A stretch of DNA of 62,703 nucleotides from Candidatus Poribacteria bacterium (GCA_028821605.1 JAPPFM010000036.1:1-62703), one strand, 5' to 3'; positions 18,934-28,256 are shown, counted from the first letter of the stretch. Made by a program: numbers and translations. The notes: generated from the letters alone by a model not told the origin.

Positions 18934-18962
18934 ATTATACCAATTTTTCATAAAAAATGCAA
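18934..18962 (-). promoter_or_regulatory. Candidate extended -10 promoter for larA (and perhaps minCDE)
   Basis: On the minus strand, TTGCAT (18962-18957), 17-base spacer and TATAAT (18939-18934), the latter preceded by TGG as an extended -10 element. It is about 85 bases before larA. The 354-base gap 18853-19206 holds this and a divergent promoter at 19088; nothing else was recognised. Confidence 0.5.
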
Positions 18963-19087
18963 ATTTATTTTGTTTATACGTTAATTTTGTCAAATTTTAC
19001 GGGGCTTTTGTGCACTTCATGCAGTGAAAGTAATCTTTTAGATGTGGAAACCGGAACTAAATCGCCCAGAATTCGTGATTTAGAGAC

Positions 19088-19116
19088 TTGACTTTTTTGA
19101 CACAACATGTTAAAAT
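19088..19116 (+). promoter_or_regulatory. Promoter for the 19207 gene
   Basis: TTGACT (19088-19093), 17-base spacer, TAAAAT (19111-19116), five of six matches in each hexamer. Confidence 0.6.
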
Positions 19117-19206
19117 TTTTGAACAAAACATGCATATCCAACCGATGAAATTCTTAAGACGGATTGCCGACAAAAATTTACGATTGAAACGGAGAGAAAG
19201 ACTGAT

Positions 19207-19590
19207 ATGCACCGCATTGAAATTACCACCAAACCTAACGGCGCGGGACGCAATTGGTTAGAAGTTGGACGTTTTGAAATAGACGCGCTTGGTCGCAAAC
19301 AGTGGGTTAAAAAAAACGTGCCGCATCAGGAATCAAAGTTAACCGTTGATAGGCAGTATTCTGCGCGTGGTGAAACGATTGATTGGATTGTTATTATTCC
19401 TGAAAACTATCCGTTCACACTTGTCAAGGTTAATTATGATCGGCTCAATCCGAAGGAGCTTGAGGTGCTCTGGGATCCGGATGGAGCAGCGTCGCAATCC
19501 GAAACCGACCGTGAGGAGAAAATTAAACGCGTCTTTGAACTCGCCGATGGCAACGATGAACTCACTACGCTGCTAAAGGAGCTGCTCTAA
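19207..19590 (+). CDS. Conserved-looking protein of unknown function
   Basis: A 127-residue soluble protein without signal peptide or membrane segment. It begins with a beta-rich part (HRIEITTKPNGAGRNWLEVG, TIDWIVIIPENYPFTLVKVN) and ends with a charged helix (REEKIKRVFELADGNDELTT LLKELL). I do not recognise a domain. GGAGAGAAAG upstream of ATG and a good promoter at 19088 show it is a real gene. It lies alone between larA (divergent) and a minus-strand sugar nucleotidyltransferase (convergent), with a family C repeat downstream. Confidence 0.7.
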   Translation: MHRIEITTKPNGAGRNWLEVGRFEIDALGRKQWVKKNVPHQESKLTVDRQYSARGETIDWIVIIPENYPFTLVKVNYDRLNPKELEVLWDPDGAASQSETDREEKIKRVFELADGNDELTTLLKELL

Positions 19591-19600
19591 CCCTTTTATT

Positions 19601-19704
19601 GTTGGGTTTCGCTATAGCCCATTTACACCAGTGGGACATCGAAAATCAAATTTCTCTGTATGAACGAAATAAATCTTTGTCTTTCACCGCTCAACCCAAC
19701 CTAC
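19601..19704. repeat. Family C repeat, full-length copy
   Basis: GTTGGGTTTCGCT (19601-19613) to CACCGCTCAACCCAACCTAC (19685-19704). It sits between two convergent genes, as the 6073 copy does. Confidence 0.6.
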
Positions 19705-19755
19705 ATTGACTAACTAAGTTTGCGCAATTAGTGAATATTTTCTTAACTTCTTCGT

Positions 19756-21156
19756 CTACCATCCGTACCGCTCCGGTCCCCAAGGTTTCGTCACCAATTC
19801 CTGTTTCGCTATTATCATTGTTTTGCTTGGGACATCGTCGTATAGGATGACACCGGGTCCTACAACGCTGTAAGATCCGATGCGTCTACCCGGCATTATT
19901 ATCGCATTCACCCCGGTCCGGCAATAATCTCCCATATAGGTGGCATTTGCTCCGTAAGGTGGAACTTCGTAACGTCCTTCTACCTGCATCGGTGTGTCTC
20001 TGTCGTCGAATCGGAGGGTGCCACATACTGTCGCCGCGCCGATATCGGTGGCACATCCGAAAACGCCGGACATCTCACAGTAGTGATAGAGATAAACTTT
20101 GTCAAATAGGACACCCGCCATCTCAGCACCGTGTCCAATGATACATCGGTTTCCGATGGCACTGCTGCCGACATCGCAATAGTCGCTGATCCTGCACTGA
20201 TCTCCGACGAAAATATTGCCGTGTAGAATGGCACCGTTCGTTATGTTGTTGTTCGCGCCTGCGATGAGGGTTCCATTAATGACGACGCGGGGACCAATCA
20301 CGGAGTTTTTTCCTAAAACGACGTGTCCATTGATTTCAGCGGCATCCGAGATTTTGGCACCTGTCGCAATCTGATCTTCCGTAACCTGTTTGGCAAGGTA
20401 GTCAACCAAACGTTTGTTTGCCTCTAATACGTGCCACGGCTTGTCAACGTCAACGAAGAAATCTTCCGCTTGAACCGTCAGCACTGTACGCCCATCGTCA
20501 ACCATGAGTTGCATAGATTGCGCGATTTCGGACTCTGGGGGCGGCATCCCACCGACGGGGACCCGTGTAACAATTCCGGGGTTTTTTAAGAGGTAAGGTG
20601 TTACAGTCGGACGAAAGGCGTAGACCCCACAGAGTCGGTGTGAACCGCCACGCGGGTGTCCCTCAATACCAGTAAGTGTTGAGACGCTTTTGCCTTCTGA
20701 TTTCGCCGTGCCGACACCGGCACAAAGCCAGTCGCTTGCGTCTTCATTACCGAGGGGTTGCACCAGTGCTGCCGCTTCTGCATTATGCAAACAAACCCCA
20801 TTAATTAAGTTACGAAAATTATCAGGAATGGTTACAATATCACCGTGAACGACGAGATAAGGTTCATCTCCAAGCAGGTCTAATGTACTCAAGACAGCAC
20901 TTGCAGTGCCGTCAATGGGGTTTTGTGTAACGAAGGCAACGTTTGGTATATCGGCAAGAACGCCACGTACCTGTTGGGCGTAATGTCCCACCACAACGAT
21001 AATTCGCTGGCATCCGACCTCAATCAGATTCTCGACGACTCGACGGACTATCGGTGTGTTGGCAACAGGAATCGTGCATTTCTGCCGAAATTCCCCGTAG
21101 GGCCACACCTTCCGTCCTAATCCTGCGGCGAGCACAATCGCCGTTTTTATTTCCAT
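19756..21156 (-). CDS. Sugar-phosphate nucleotidyltransferase with left-handed beta-helix domain
   Basis: A two-domain cytosolic enzyme of about 466 residues. The N-terminal nucleotidyltransferase has AIVLAAGLGRKVWPYGEFRQ and KCTIPVANTPIVRRVVENL, a divergent form of the G-x-G-T-R...PK...P motif, plus VVHGDIV for metal binding. The C-terminal half shows hexapeptide turns (GKNSVIGPRVVI, GNRCIIGHGAEM, MPGRRIGSYSVVGPGVI) of a left-handed beta helix. It resembles GlmU-like and archaeal dual sugar-1-phosphate nucleotidyltransferases; the sugar is not determined, so the product is some NDP-sugar for glycan synthesis. I start at ATG 21156, two bases after bioD ends; an upstream ATG at 21183 would overlap bioD by 25 bases. 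Confidence 0.82.
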   Translation of the reverse strand: MEIKTAIVLAAGLGRKVWPYGEFRQKCTIPVANTPIVRRVVENLIEVGCQRIIVVVGHYAQQVRGVLADIPNVAFVTQNPIDGTASAVLSTLDLLGDEPYLVVHGDIVTIPDNFRNLINGVCLHNAEAAALVQPLGNEDASDWLCAGVGTAKSEGKSVSTLTGIEGHPRGGSHRLCGVYAFRPTVTPYLLKNPGIVTRVPVGGMPPPESEIAQSMQLMVDDGRTVLTVQAEDFFVDVDKPWHVLEANKRLVDYLAKQVTEDQIATGAKISDAAEINGHVVLGKNSVIGPRVVINGTLIAGANNNITNGAILHGNIFVGDQCRISDYCDVGSSAIGNRCIIGHGAEMAGVLFDKVYLYHYCEMSGVFGCATDIGAATVCGTLRFDDRDTPMQVEGRYEVPPYGANATYMGDYCRTGVNAIIMPGRRIGSYSVVGPGVILYDDVPSKTMIIAKQELVTKPWGPERYGW

Positions 21157-21158
21157 AT

Positions 21159-21863
<705 letters not shown>

Positions 21864-21892
21864 CTACGCGAGAAAGCGTTTTTCGTCAAGGG

Positions 21893-21948
21893 TTCAGTTT
21901 TCAGTTATCGGTTGTCAGTTGTCAGTCCCATAGGTTGGGTTGAGCGGT
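21893..21948. repeat. CAGTTATCGGTT-type repeat and solo family C end
   Basis: GTTCAGTTTTCAGTTATCGG starting at about 21892 and TAGGTTGGGTTGAGCGGT (21931-21948), the latter being the reverse complement of the right end of family C elements. No partner end is nearby. Confidence 0.45.
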
Positions 21949-21962
21949 GTTGGTGTTTTGAC

Positions 21963-21990
21963 TTGATTTTTTCTTGAAATCTGTTATTAT
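21963..21990 (+). promoter_or_regulatory. Candidate promoter for the hsd locus
   Basis: TTGATT (21963-21968), 16-base spacer and TATTAT (21985-21990), about 40 bases before hsdM. An overlapping TTGACT lies at 21958. Confidence 0.4.
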
Positions 21991-22028
21991 TTTAATCCAT
22001 AAATAGTATTACAGAGAGAAGGAAATGC

Positions 22029-23774
22029 ATGGCGAATTATCAAGAATTGGCAAATCTGGTTTGGAATGTAGCGGATGATGTTCTTAGAGGACTTTTCAAA
22101 CCGCACGAATACGGCGATATCACCCTCCCATTTCTGGTGCTGCGCCGATTAGACTGCATCTTAGACGGGGACGGACGAAAAGAGAAAGCCATTGATACCT
22201 ACAACGAGTTTAAGGACAAAGTGTCCGAAGAAATGCTACCGCCAATTATCCTGAGAGCGGTAAACACCAGTTTCTACAACACCTCCCAGTACGACCTATC
22301 CCGACTGACAGAAGATCCGACCAATATCCGCCTCAATTTTGAGAATTACCTCAACGGATTCAGTCAAGACGTGCGCGACATCATTGAAAACTTCAATCTC
22401 GACGGTTTTATTGAGCGACTGGACAGAAACAACCGTCTGTTCATCTTCTGCGATAAATTTACCGAAATCGATTTACATCCCGATAAGGTGGATAACCATA
22501 CGATGGGACAGGTCTTTGAGGAGCTGCTCCGTCGATTCTCGGAGATGTCCAACGAAACCAGCGGGGAACACTACACGCCACGGGATGTGGTGCGGTTATT
22601 GGTCTCGCTATTGTTTGCGGAACACCGTGAGGACCTACGCGGGCAGGGAGTTATCCGCAGTATCTTTGATCCGTGTTGTGGGACAGGCGGTATGTTGACC
22701 GTTGGAAAGGAGTACTTCCGCGAGCAGATTAATCCGAATGCTGACATTCGGTTGTTGGGTCAGGAACTGAACGCACAGACCTACGCAATCTGCAAGTCGG
22801 ATATGCTCATCATTGGCGAGGACCCCGACAATATTCGACACGGTTCCAGTCTCTCCGAGGATCAATTTCAAGGGCAACGTTTTGATTATATGATAACGAA
22901 TCCACCCTTCGGCGTGAGTTGGAAGTCCGATGAAGCGGCAGTGAAAGCGGACGCGCAAACCGTCAACGGCAGATTCTCAGCAGGTACGCCTCGCGCCTCC
23001 GATGGGGCGTTGCTGTTCCTGCAACACATGCTCTCCAAGATGGAGGACCGTGGGAGTCGAGTCGGAATTGTCTTTAACGGGTCGCCGCTCTTTACGGGGG
23101 ATGCCGGTAGCGGTGAGAGTGAAATCCGACGCTGGATCATTGAAAACGACTGGTTGGAGTGTATTATTGCGCTCCCTGAAAAGTTGTTCTTCAACACCAG
23201 TATTGCCACCTATATCTGGATCTTAACGAACCGAAAATCGGCGGCACGACAGGGGAAGGTTCAACTGATCAACGCTGTTGACTTCCGCGACGAGATGAAA
23301 AGGAACCTCGGAGATAAGAACGTTTTTGTTTCCGATAGCCATATCCGTCAACTGGTAGAATTGTACACCAACTTTGAAGAGACCGAACACTGCAAAATCT
23401 ATCCAAATGAGTTTTTCGGCTACACGAAGGTGACGGTTGAAAGACCGCTCATCGAAAAGCAGGAAATTTTGGGTAAGGAGATGGAGGTTGTCGTTCGGGA
23501 CAAGCAGCGGAAGCCAAAACCGGATCCCAAGCTGCGAGACTTTGAGCGCGTTCCCCTCACAGCGGATATTGATGATTATTACCAACAAGAAGTGAAACCG
23601 CACGTGCCGGACAGTTGGATAGACAGAAAGAAGGATAAGGTGGGTTACGAGATTAACTTCAATCGGTATTTCTATCAGTACACGCCACTGCGTTCGCTGG
23701 AAGAGATTGCAGAGGAAATACTGGCTCTTGAGCGGAAAAGTGAAGGCTTGTTGAATGAGGTGTTATCGATTTGA
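22029..23774 (+). CDS. hsdM: Type I restriction-modification methyltransferase subunit HsdM
   Basis: A 581-residue N6-adenine methyltransferase subunit. The N-terminal helical region (NLVWNVADDVLRGLFKPHEY) is typical of HsdM. Residues 178-190 read SGEHYTPRDVVRL; the S-adenosylmethionine motif is DPCCGTGG (214-221) and the catalytic motif IV is NPPF (291-294). With HsdS it methylates the recognition sequence and, with HsdR, forms the restriction complex. AAGGAAA precedes the start. hsdS does not follow directly: about 3 kb of other genes is interposed, which is unusual because hsdM and hsdS are normally adjacent. Confidence 0.97.
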   Translation: MANYQELANLVWNVADDVLRGLFKPHEYGDITLPFLVLRRLDCILDGDGRKEKAIDTYNEFKDKVSEEMLPPIILRAVNTSFYNTSQYDLSRLTEDPTNIRLNFENYLNGFSQDVRDIIENFNLDGFIERLDRNNRLFIFCDKFTEIDLHPDKVDNHTMGQVFEELLRRFSEMSNETSGEHYTPRDVVRLLVSLLFAEHREDLRGQGVIRSIFDPCCGTGGMLTVGKEYFREQINPNADIRLLGQELNAQTYAICKSDMLIIGEDPDNIRHGSSLSEDQFQGQRFDYMITNPPFGVSWKSDEAAVKADAQTVNGRFSAGTPRASDGALLFLQHMLSKMEDRGSRVGIVFNGSPLFTGDAGSGESEIRRWIIENDWLECIIALPEKLFFNTSIATYIWILTNRKSAARQGKVQLINAVDFRDEMKRNLGDKNVFVSDSHIRQLVELYTNFEETEHCKIYPNEFFGYTKVTVERPLIEKQEILGKEMEVVVRDKQRKPKPDPKLRDFERVPLTADIDDYYQQEVKPHVPDSWIDRKKDKVGYEINFNRYFYQYTPLRSLEEIAEEILALERKSEGLLNEVLSI

Positions 23775-23853
23775 GGCACAGCCCAACCGATTCGGTGCAC
23801 CCGCGCCACAACTGAACTTTGGACGTTAAGGGACTATTGTAGGGAGATTTAAA

Positions 23854-24675
23854 ATGATTTTATCTACTGTTTACAGTATTCTGATCCTTGTTTTCCTCGT
23901 AATATTTCTGATAAATAGCATTCGGCATAGAAAAGAGATAAAAATTTATCTGAAATATGGCGTTTTGTTTGCTGTCATTGCTATTGCGCTTGACATTATT
24001 GTTGTGGTATTGATTCCGAATTTCTTTGAAATAATGCCTCTTCCGGCGTTGCTCGCAATAGATGCGGTTGTTTTTGTGCGAACCCTAATATTCACGTGCT
24101 TGGGGATCTATTATTGTACGAAACTGGGAATCGTAGAGATTCCACTGCTAAGAAGGCTTTCCCGTAAAATTGATAATTTTGAAATGATTACGTGGCGGAG
24201 TTACATGACCGCCGTAATCTTAGTGGTCGCTGGGGCTATACTGTTTTCTGTTCTTCTGTTTAAATTGACTTCTCCACAGTTATCGGAGGCTATGAAGCAA
24301 TTATCCAAAGATCAGGGTGCCAGATTGGGCATTAGTAGCGAGCCAACAGTGCTGACAGCTTTCGTTGTTATAGCCTTTGCGTTTGGTGAAGAAATACTTT
24401 TTCGGCTTGGTATTCAGAACTATTTGGCACAGCAATTTCGACTCAATGGAAATAAGTATTGGGTCGCTGTTGTTTTAACTTCAGCGATCTGGGCACTGGC
24501 GCATGCGAATATTCTCACGCCTGAATGGATAAAGATTGTTCAAATTTTCCCATTCGGAATAGCATTGGGGTTCCTTTTCAAAAAATATGGCTTAGAGAGT
24601 TGTATATTTGCGCACGGAATTTTCAATCTTAGTATGATGGGTATAGGTCCGTATCTCATCACATATACAGGTTGA
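23854..24675 (+). CDS. CPBP-family intramembrane glutamic protease
   Basis: A 273-residue polytopic membrane protein of the CAAX protease/bacteriocin-processing (Abi) family. The three catalytic motifs are intact: EEILFR with Glu179, Glu180 and Arg184; His217 in ALAHANI; and His254 in FAHGIFNLS. Eight or so hydrophobic helices are visible. Relatives cleave membrane-bound peptides or proteins; in defence contexts some have abortive-infection roles. It is more AT-rich than hsdM. It lies between hsdM and a duplicated remnant of the hsdM 3' end, indicating that it arrived by recombination at the hsd locus. GGGAGA precedes the start. Its role with the restriction system is inference only. Confidence 0.88.
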   Translation: MILSTVYSILILVFLVIFLINSIRHRKEIKIYLKYGVLFAVIAIALDIIVVVLIPNFFEIMPLPALLAIDAVVFVRTLIFTCLGIYYCTKLGIVEIPLLRRLSRKIDNFEMITWRSYMTAVILVVAGAILFSVLLFKLTSPQLSEAMKQLSKDQGARLGISSEPTVLTAFVVIAFAFGEEILFRLGIQNYLAQQFRLNGNKYWVAVVLTSAIWALAHANILTPEWIKIVQIFPFGIALGFLFKKYGLESCIFAHGIFNLSMMGIGPYLITYTG

Positions 24676-24691
24676 AAGAACGGATCAGAGG

Positions 24692-24739
24692 TTGGCGTGG
24701 AAAAGTGAAGGTTTGCTGAATGAGGTTTTGGGGTTCTGA
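24692..24739 (+). pseudogene. Duplicated remnant of the hsdM 3' end
   Basis: Codons here read LAWKSEGLLNEVLGF-stop, against LERKSEGLLNEVLSI-stop at the true end of hsdM (23730-23774). About four fifths of the last 42 nucleotides are the same, with mostly third-base differences, so this is the tail of a related but not identical hsdM gene. It marks the right border of a segment, containing the CPBP gene, inserted or swapped by recombination. Confidence 0.65.
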
Positions 24740-24865
24740 AGTCTCTGGTATAACGAAGGGAGCAGAGTAGATCGGGATTCATAATTTACGTGGTAAACAG
24801 TAGAAAATGTGGTATAATATCTCAAGGTTAAAAATTTTTAATCTTGATCCGCGTCTGGGGAAAGA

Positions 24866-25372
24866 ATGACTGTGGAGGAGATGTCTAAGGAATACCCGAA
24901 CGAATGGTTGTTTATTATGGGGGGAAATAATATGATAAAATCAGCAGCAGAAACGCTTTTTGAAAAAGGCTTTGAGCAAGGATTTGAAGTAGGATTTGAG
25001 GAAGGCAGAATAATAGGCAAAACAAAAGTTATTCAGCAAGACATTACAAAAAATATTGCAAAAATTGTTGAACAGGGCATTGCAATAAATATTGAGCAAG
25101 ACATTGAAAAAGACATTGAAAAAGTTATTGAGCAAGCCAAGGTAAAAGTTATTCAGATGGGCATTGCAAAAGACATTGAAAAAGTTATTGAGCAAGCCAA
25201 AGCAATAGGTGTTGAGCGAGACATTGCAGAAAACACTGATAAAACTATTGAACAGGGCATTTTAATGGGTATTGAGCAGGGCATTGAAAAAATTATTGAG
25301 CAAGTCAAAGTCGAGGTATATCGTGCTTGGCACACAGATTGGGAAAATGAAGACAGGCAGCAGATGCCATAA
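24866..25372 (+). CDS. Repeat-rich helical protein of unknown function
   Basis: A 168-residue protein. The first 16 residues (MTVEEMSKEYPNEWLFI) look like a small domain I have seen heading other short proteins of this type of organism, but this is from memory and uncertain. Residues about 32-155 consist of degenerate units such as IEKDIEKVIEQAK, GIAKDIEKVIEQAK and GILMGIEQGIEK, predicted as a long charged helix or coiled coil. At DNA level a 33-base stretch is exactly repeated at 25108-25140 and 25168-25200. A TGGTATAAT extended -10 sits at 24810-24818. The internal tail resembles in style the tandem-repeat tails of Rpn proteins. No enzymatic motif is seen. Confidence 0.65.
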   Translation: MTVEEMSKEYPNEWLFIMGGNNMIKSAAETLFEKGFEQGFEVGFEEGRIIGKTKVIQQDITKNIAKIVEQGIAINIEQDIEKDIEKVIEQAKVKVIQMGIAKDIEKVIEQAKAIGVERDIAENTDKTIEQGILMGIEQGIEKIIEQVKVEVYRAWHTDWENEDRQQMP

Positions 25373-25429
25373 TAGCACCTTAAGTAAATGCAGACTTCAT
25401 TAACATAGTTCTTACGGCAGAGTACCCAA

Positions 25430-25759
25430 ATGAAAAAGCCAAAACTTGTCGTTGAACACCTCATGAACGACCGATTACTCGTCCAATCTGTTGCGACCTC
25501 AAAGTCTTTTGATTGGCTCAAATGGTTAGAGACAGAAGAGCTTGTCGAATTTTTTGCTGAGTTGTTCAAGCTGCTAACGCGAATCTCAGAAGGCAAAAAA
25601 GACGCTGAAACACTTTCAATTTTTCTCTCCGAATGGCGTGAAACCGCATTGATTAATTCAGAACCAGATGTCTTAGCAGATATTGTTGAAGCACAACAAG
25701 AGTTAGCCGCAGACGGTGGCAAAGAGTGGGCACAGATCAAAAAGGAAATTGGACTGTGA
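25430..25759 (+). CDS. Probable antitoxin of a RelE-type toxin-antitoxin pair
   Basis: A 109-residue acidic protein. The C-terminus (IVEAQQELAADGGKEWAQIKKEIGL) is of a kind seen at the ends of type II antitoxins, and a RelE-like toxin frame begins within its last bases. The N-terminal part is helical; no clear DNA-binding fold is visible, so identification rests mainly on position. Its frame is intact whereas the toxin carries a stop. It may still bind related toxins encoded elsewhere. Confidence 0.55.
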   Translation: MKKPKLVVEHLMNDRLLVQSVATSKSFDWLKWLETEELVEFFAELFKLLTRISEGKKDAETLSIFLSEWRETALINSEPDVLADIVEAQQELAADGGKEWAQIKKEIGL

Positions 25760-26036
25760 ATTCCATACCATATCCACTTGCACGCTTCCAAAAAAGGTGG
25801 AAAATTTTATCAGAAGGTTGGAACAAGAAACACAAGTGCGAATTAGTACTGCTTTTGAGTACATCCTTGGATCTCCCTTTCGGCATGAAAATCCTACAAC
25901 CATCAAACCATTACATGGACAGAAGAAAGGGCTTTATCGTTATCGGATAGGGTATCTCCGTTTCATTTAACAAGTCGACAGAGAAGAACGAATAATCCAT
26001 ATTGTACAAATTGACAATCGTGGTGATATTTATTAA
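25749..26036 (+). pseudogene. RelE/ParE-like toxin gene broken by an in-frame stop
   Basis: Reading from TTG 25749, which overlaps the antitoxin end by 11 bases, gives LPKKVENFIRRLEQETQVR, IKPLHGQKKGLYRYRIGYLRFI, then TAA at 25968-25970, then in the same frame QVDREERIIHIVQIDNRGDIY and a normal stop at 26034. RelE/HigB-type toxins have a continuous R-I-G-x-x-R-x-I-Y-x-V...H-R-G-D-V-Y ending, so the TAA replaces the expected Tyr codon (one base change). The lost 22 residues include the conserved C-terminal strand, so the product should be inactive. Confidence 0.75.
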
Positions 26037-26064
26037 GCGTTGTACTGCCATAAAAGGATAAACT

Positions 26065-26667
26065 ATGTTCAATCAATTTTTTAATTTCCTTTTTATGTTT
26101 TGTGTTCCTTTTATGATTATTGGTTGTAGCACAATTTTTTCAGCGCAGGAATGGAGTGATAACTACGCGCTAATGGATGGAGTGCAATCAACAAGCCCGC
26201 AAATGATTGATGGAAATCTTGAAACTATAGGAGAAGCAGCGTTTACATCAGATAACACAATATATGCATTAAATGATGAAGGAGATTTTGTCCGAAATGA
26301 TTCTATAGTGGTTGTTTCATTACCAGAAAAGAAAAAAATTTATAGGATTATACTTCATTCGGATAATTTAAAACATTTTATCGTATACGTGGATAAAGGT
26401 AGAAAAACAAAAAGTGAAGATTGGCATCGTATTATAGAGATGCGAGATGTAATATCAAAAAAAATTGATCTCAAACTCAAGATGCCCTATTATACACATC
26501 AGATTAAGATTCGTATATTGAAGACTCATCCACAAGTTCAAAAATATGGAATAGCCACAATAGGATCTGGAAGGCTTGATAGAACAATATTTACCAATCG
26601 TAGATCTATTCATTTACCGGGCAGAATACAGGAAATTGAGATTTATGGTTTTAAAACTATAGAATAG
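26065..26667 (+). CDS. Lipoprotein with a discoidin-like region, function unknown
   Basis: A 200-residue protein with a hydrophobic leader and lipobox I-I-G-C (Cys21). The mature part (ALMDGVQSTSPQMIDGNLET, IVVVSLPEKKKIYRIILHSD, RIQEIEIYGFK) has the order of a galactose-binding/discoidin beta sandwich: ligand loop, central strands and a last I-E-I-Y-G strand. Such folds bind carbohydrate or act as adhesion modules. The gene is AT-rich compared with hsdM and hsdR. AAGGA precedes the start. It is an odd neighbour for a restriction system and probably came with the inserted segment. Confidence 0.65.
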   Translation: MFNQFFNFLFMFCVPFMIIGCSTIFSAQEWSDNYALMDGVQSTSPQMIDGNLETIGEAAFTSDNTIYALNDEGDFVRNDSIVVVSLPEKKKIYRIILHSDNLKHFIVYVDKGRKTKSEDWHRIIEMRDVISKKIDLKLKMPYYTHQIKIRILKTHPQVQKYGIATIGSGRLDRTIFTNRRSIHLPGRIQEIEIYGFKTIE

Positions 26668-26740
26668 TATGAACAGTATTAAGAAAAATAAAAAATCCGA
26701 GATGTTCTCGCGAAATGAAGTTGACATGGGAAAAAGAAAA

Positions 26741-26777
26741 ATCCGCGTCATCCGTGTAATCCGCATAATCCGCGATT
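26741..26777. repeat. ATCCGCGT-type microrepeat upstream of hsdS
   Basis: Four approximate 10-base units (ATCCGCGTC, ATCCGTGTA, ATCCGCATA, ATCCGCGAT). Just outside coding sequence; purpose unknown. Confidence 0.5.
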
Positions 26778-26799
26778 CAGACAAAGAGGTGTTGGGATT

Positions 26800-28140
26800 A
26801 TGAAACGTTACCCTGAATATAAAGAGAGTGGTGTGGAGTGGATTGGGGGGATGCCGAAACATTGGGAAGTCTTGAAAGTGAAACGTGTTGGTTTGAGTAA
26901 TCCTTCCAAGAATAATCCTAAGACGACTTGTCTTAAAGATCAGCAGGTGGTTTTCCTTCCAATGGAGCGGGTTCATACTGATGGGACGATTGACCAAGAA
27001 TTAAGGTTGCCTTACTCTCAACTGAAAAATGGCTACACCTATTTTGAGGAAGGTGATATTCTCATAGCAAAAGTAACTCCTTGTTTTGAAAATGGAAAGA
27101 TTGTCCACATAAAGAATTTGGCAACTTCAGTTGGGTTTGGCTCGACTGAGTTTATTGTCATTCGTCCTGATCTGCAAACGGTATTTCCACCTTTTTTGTA
27201 TTATATTTTCCGTAGTAAACCACTTCGTAGCATTGGTAAACATTTTATGACCAGTGCGGTTGGTCTGAAACGAGTCCCAACTGAGTTTGTTGAAAATTTT
27301 CGGGTTCCAATACCGGCTTACCAAGAACAAACCCAAATCGCCAACTTTCTTGACCGGAAGACCGGACAGATTGACGAGCTCATCCGCATTAAAGAACGAC
27401 AGATAGAACTGCTGCAGGAACAACGCACGGTGCTGATAAATCAGGCAGTGACAAAAGGACTTGACCCGAATGTGGACATGAAACTGTCGGGTATGGAGTG
27501 GATTGGGGAGATACCAGCGCATTGGGAAGTCAATAGACTCAAATACGTTGCGAAGATACTACCAAGTAATGTTGATAAACATATCTATCCAGATGAGATC
27601 CAGGTCAGATTATGCAATTATACCGATGTTTATTACAACGATTATATTACAGTTGATACCGTTTTGAAAAAGGGTAGTTGTAAGGAAAGTGAGTTTGTGC
27701 AATTTGTTTTGAGGAAAGGCGATGTTATAATTACCAAAGACTCTGAAACCCCAGATGATATTGGCGTTCCAACTTATGTCAAAGACGATTTAAACGATGT
27801 TGTGTGTGGGTATCATTTAACATTGATTAGACCACTTGCTTGTCGTGGCGAGTTCATTTTTAGGTTTATTCAATCCGATAGGACGAGAAGATATTTTGCG
27901 GTGAATTCAAATGGAATTACCAGATATGGCTTGGGAAAAGCATCAATTGAAAATCTGCTCTTACCCATACCCCCTGATTCCGAACAACGCCAAATCGCCA
28001 ATTTCCTTGACGACAAAACCGAGCAGATTGACGAACTGATAGCCGCGGAGCAGCGAAAGATCGAACTCCTCAAAGAATACCGTCAATCCCTCATCTCCGA
28101 AGCGGTGACCGGCAAGATAGATGTACGAAATGAGGTTTAG
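26800..28140 (+). CDS. hsdS: Type I restriction-modification specificity subunit HsdS
   Basis: A 446-residue DNA-recognition subunit with two target-recognition domains separated by conserved helical spacers. Each half starts with a related motif (SGVEWIGGMPKHWEVLKVKR and LSGMEWIGEIPAHWEVNRLK) and ends with a coiled-coil spacer (IANFLDRKTGQIDELIRIKE; IANFLDDKTEQIDELIAAEQ). The internal duplication is the normal HsdS design and lets each domain bind half of a bipartite site. The sequence recognised cannot be read. The gene is more than 3 kb downstream of hsdM and 1.3 kb upstream of hsdR. The start ATG has only a weak GAGGTG in front. Confidence 0.95.
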   Translation: MKRYPEYKESGVEWIGGMPKHWEVLKVKRVGLSNPSKNNPKTTCLKDQQVVFLPMERVHTDGTIDQELRLPYSQLKNGYTYFEEGDILIAKVTPCFENGKIVHIKNLATSVGFGSTEFIVIRPDLQTVFPPFLYYIFRSKPLRSIGKHFMTSAVGLKRVPTEFVENFRVPIPAYQEQTQIANFLDRKTGQIDELIRIKERQIELLQEQRTVLINQAVTKGLDPNVDMKLSGMEWIGEIPAHWEVNRLKYVAKILPSNVDKHIYPDEIQVRLCNYTDVYYNDYITVDTVLKKGSCKESEFVQFVLRKGDVIITKDSETPDDIGVPTYVKDDLNDVVCGYHLTLIRPLACRGEFIFRFIQSDRTRRYFAVNSNGITRYGLGKASIENLLLPIPPDSEQRQIANFLDDKTEQIDELIAAEQRKIELLKEYRQSLISEAVTGKIDVRNEV

Positions 28141-28185
28141 ATCCTATCTTGTTATTTTCTGAGTTGGCGTGTGATACATATCGCG

Positions 28186-28215
28186 TTGATTTTTTCGGTG
28201 TTTCTATGCTATACT
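28186..28215 (+). promoter_or_regulatory. Candidate promoter for the Rpn-family gene
   Basis: TTGATT (28186-28191), 18-base spacer and TATACT (28210-28215), about 40 bases before the gene. Confidence 0.4.
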
Positions 28216-28256
28216 TTGCAAAACGTTTTTTCAACACTTGGAAGTTATAGACATCT

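Noticed and set aside
25081-25200. CRISPR-like spacing of 33-base repeats
   Set aside because: Only two exact copies, in frame within a protein of similar repeated units; the 60-base period is protein repeat structure. The same holds for the Rpn tail and the LRR region near 60800-61200.
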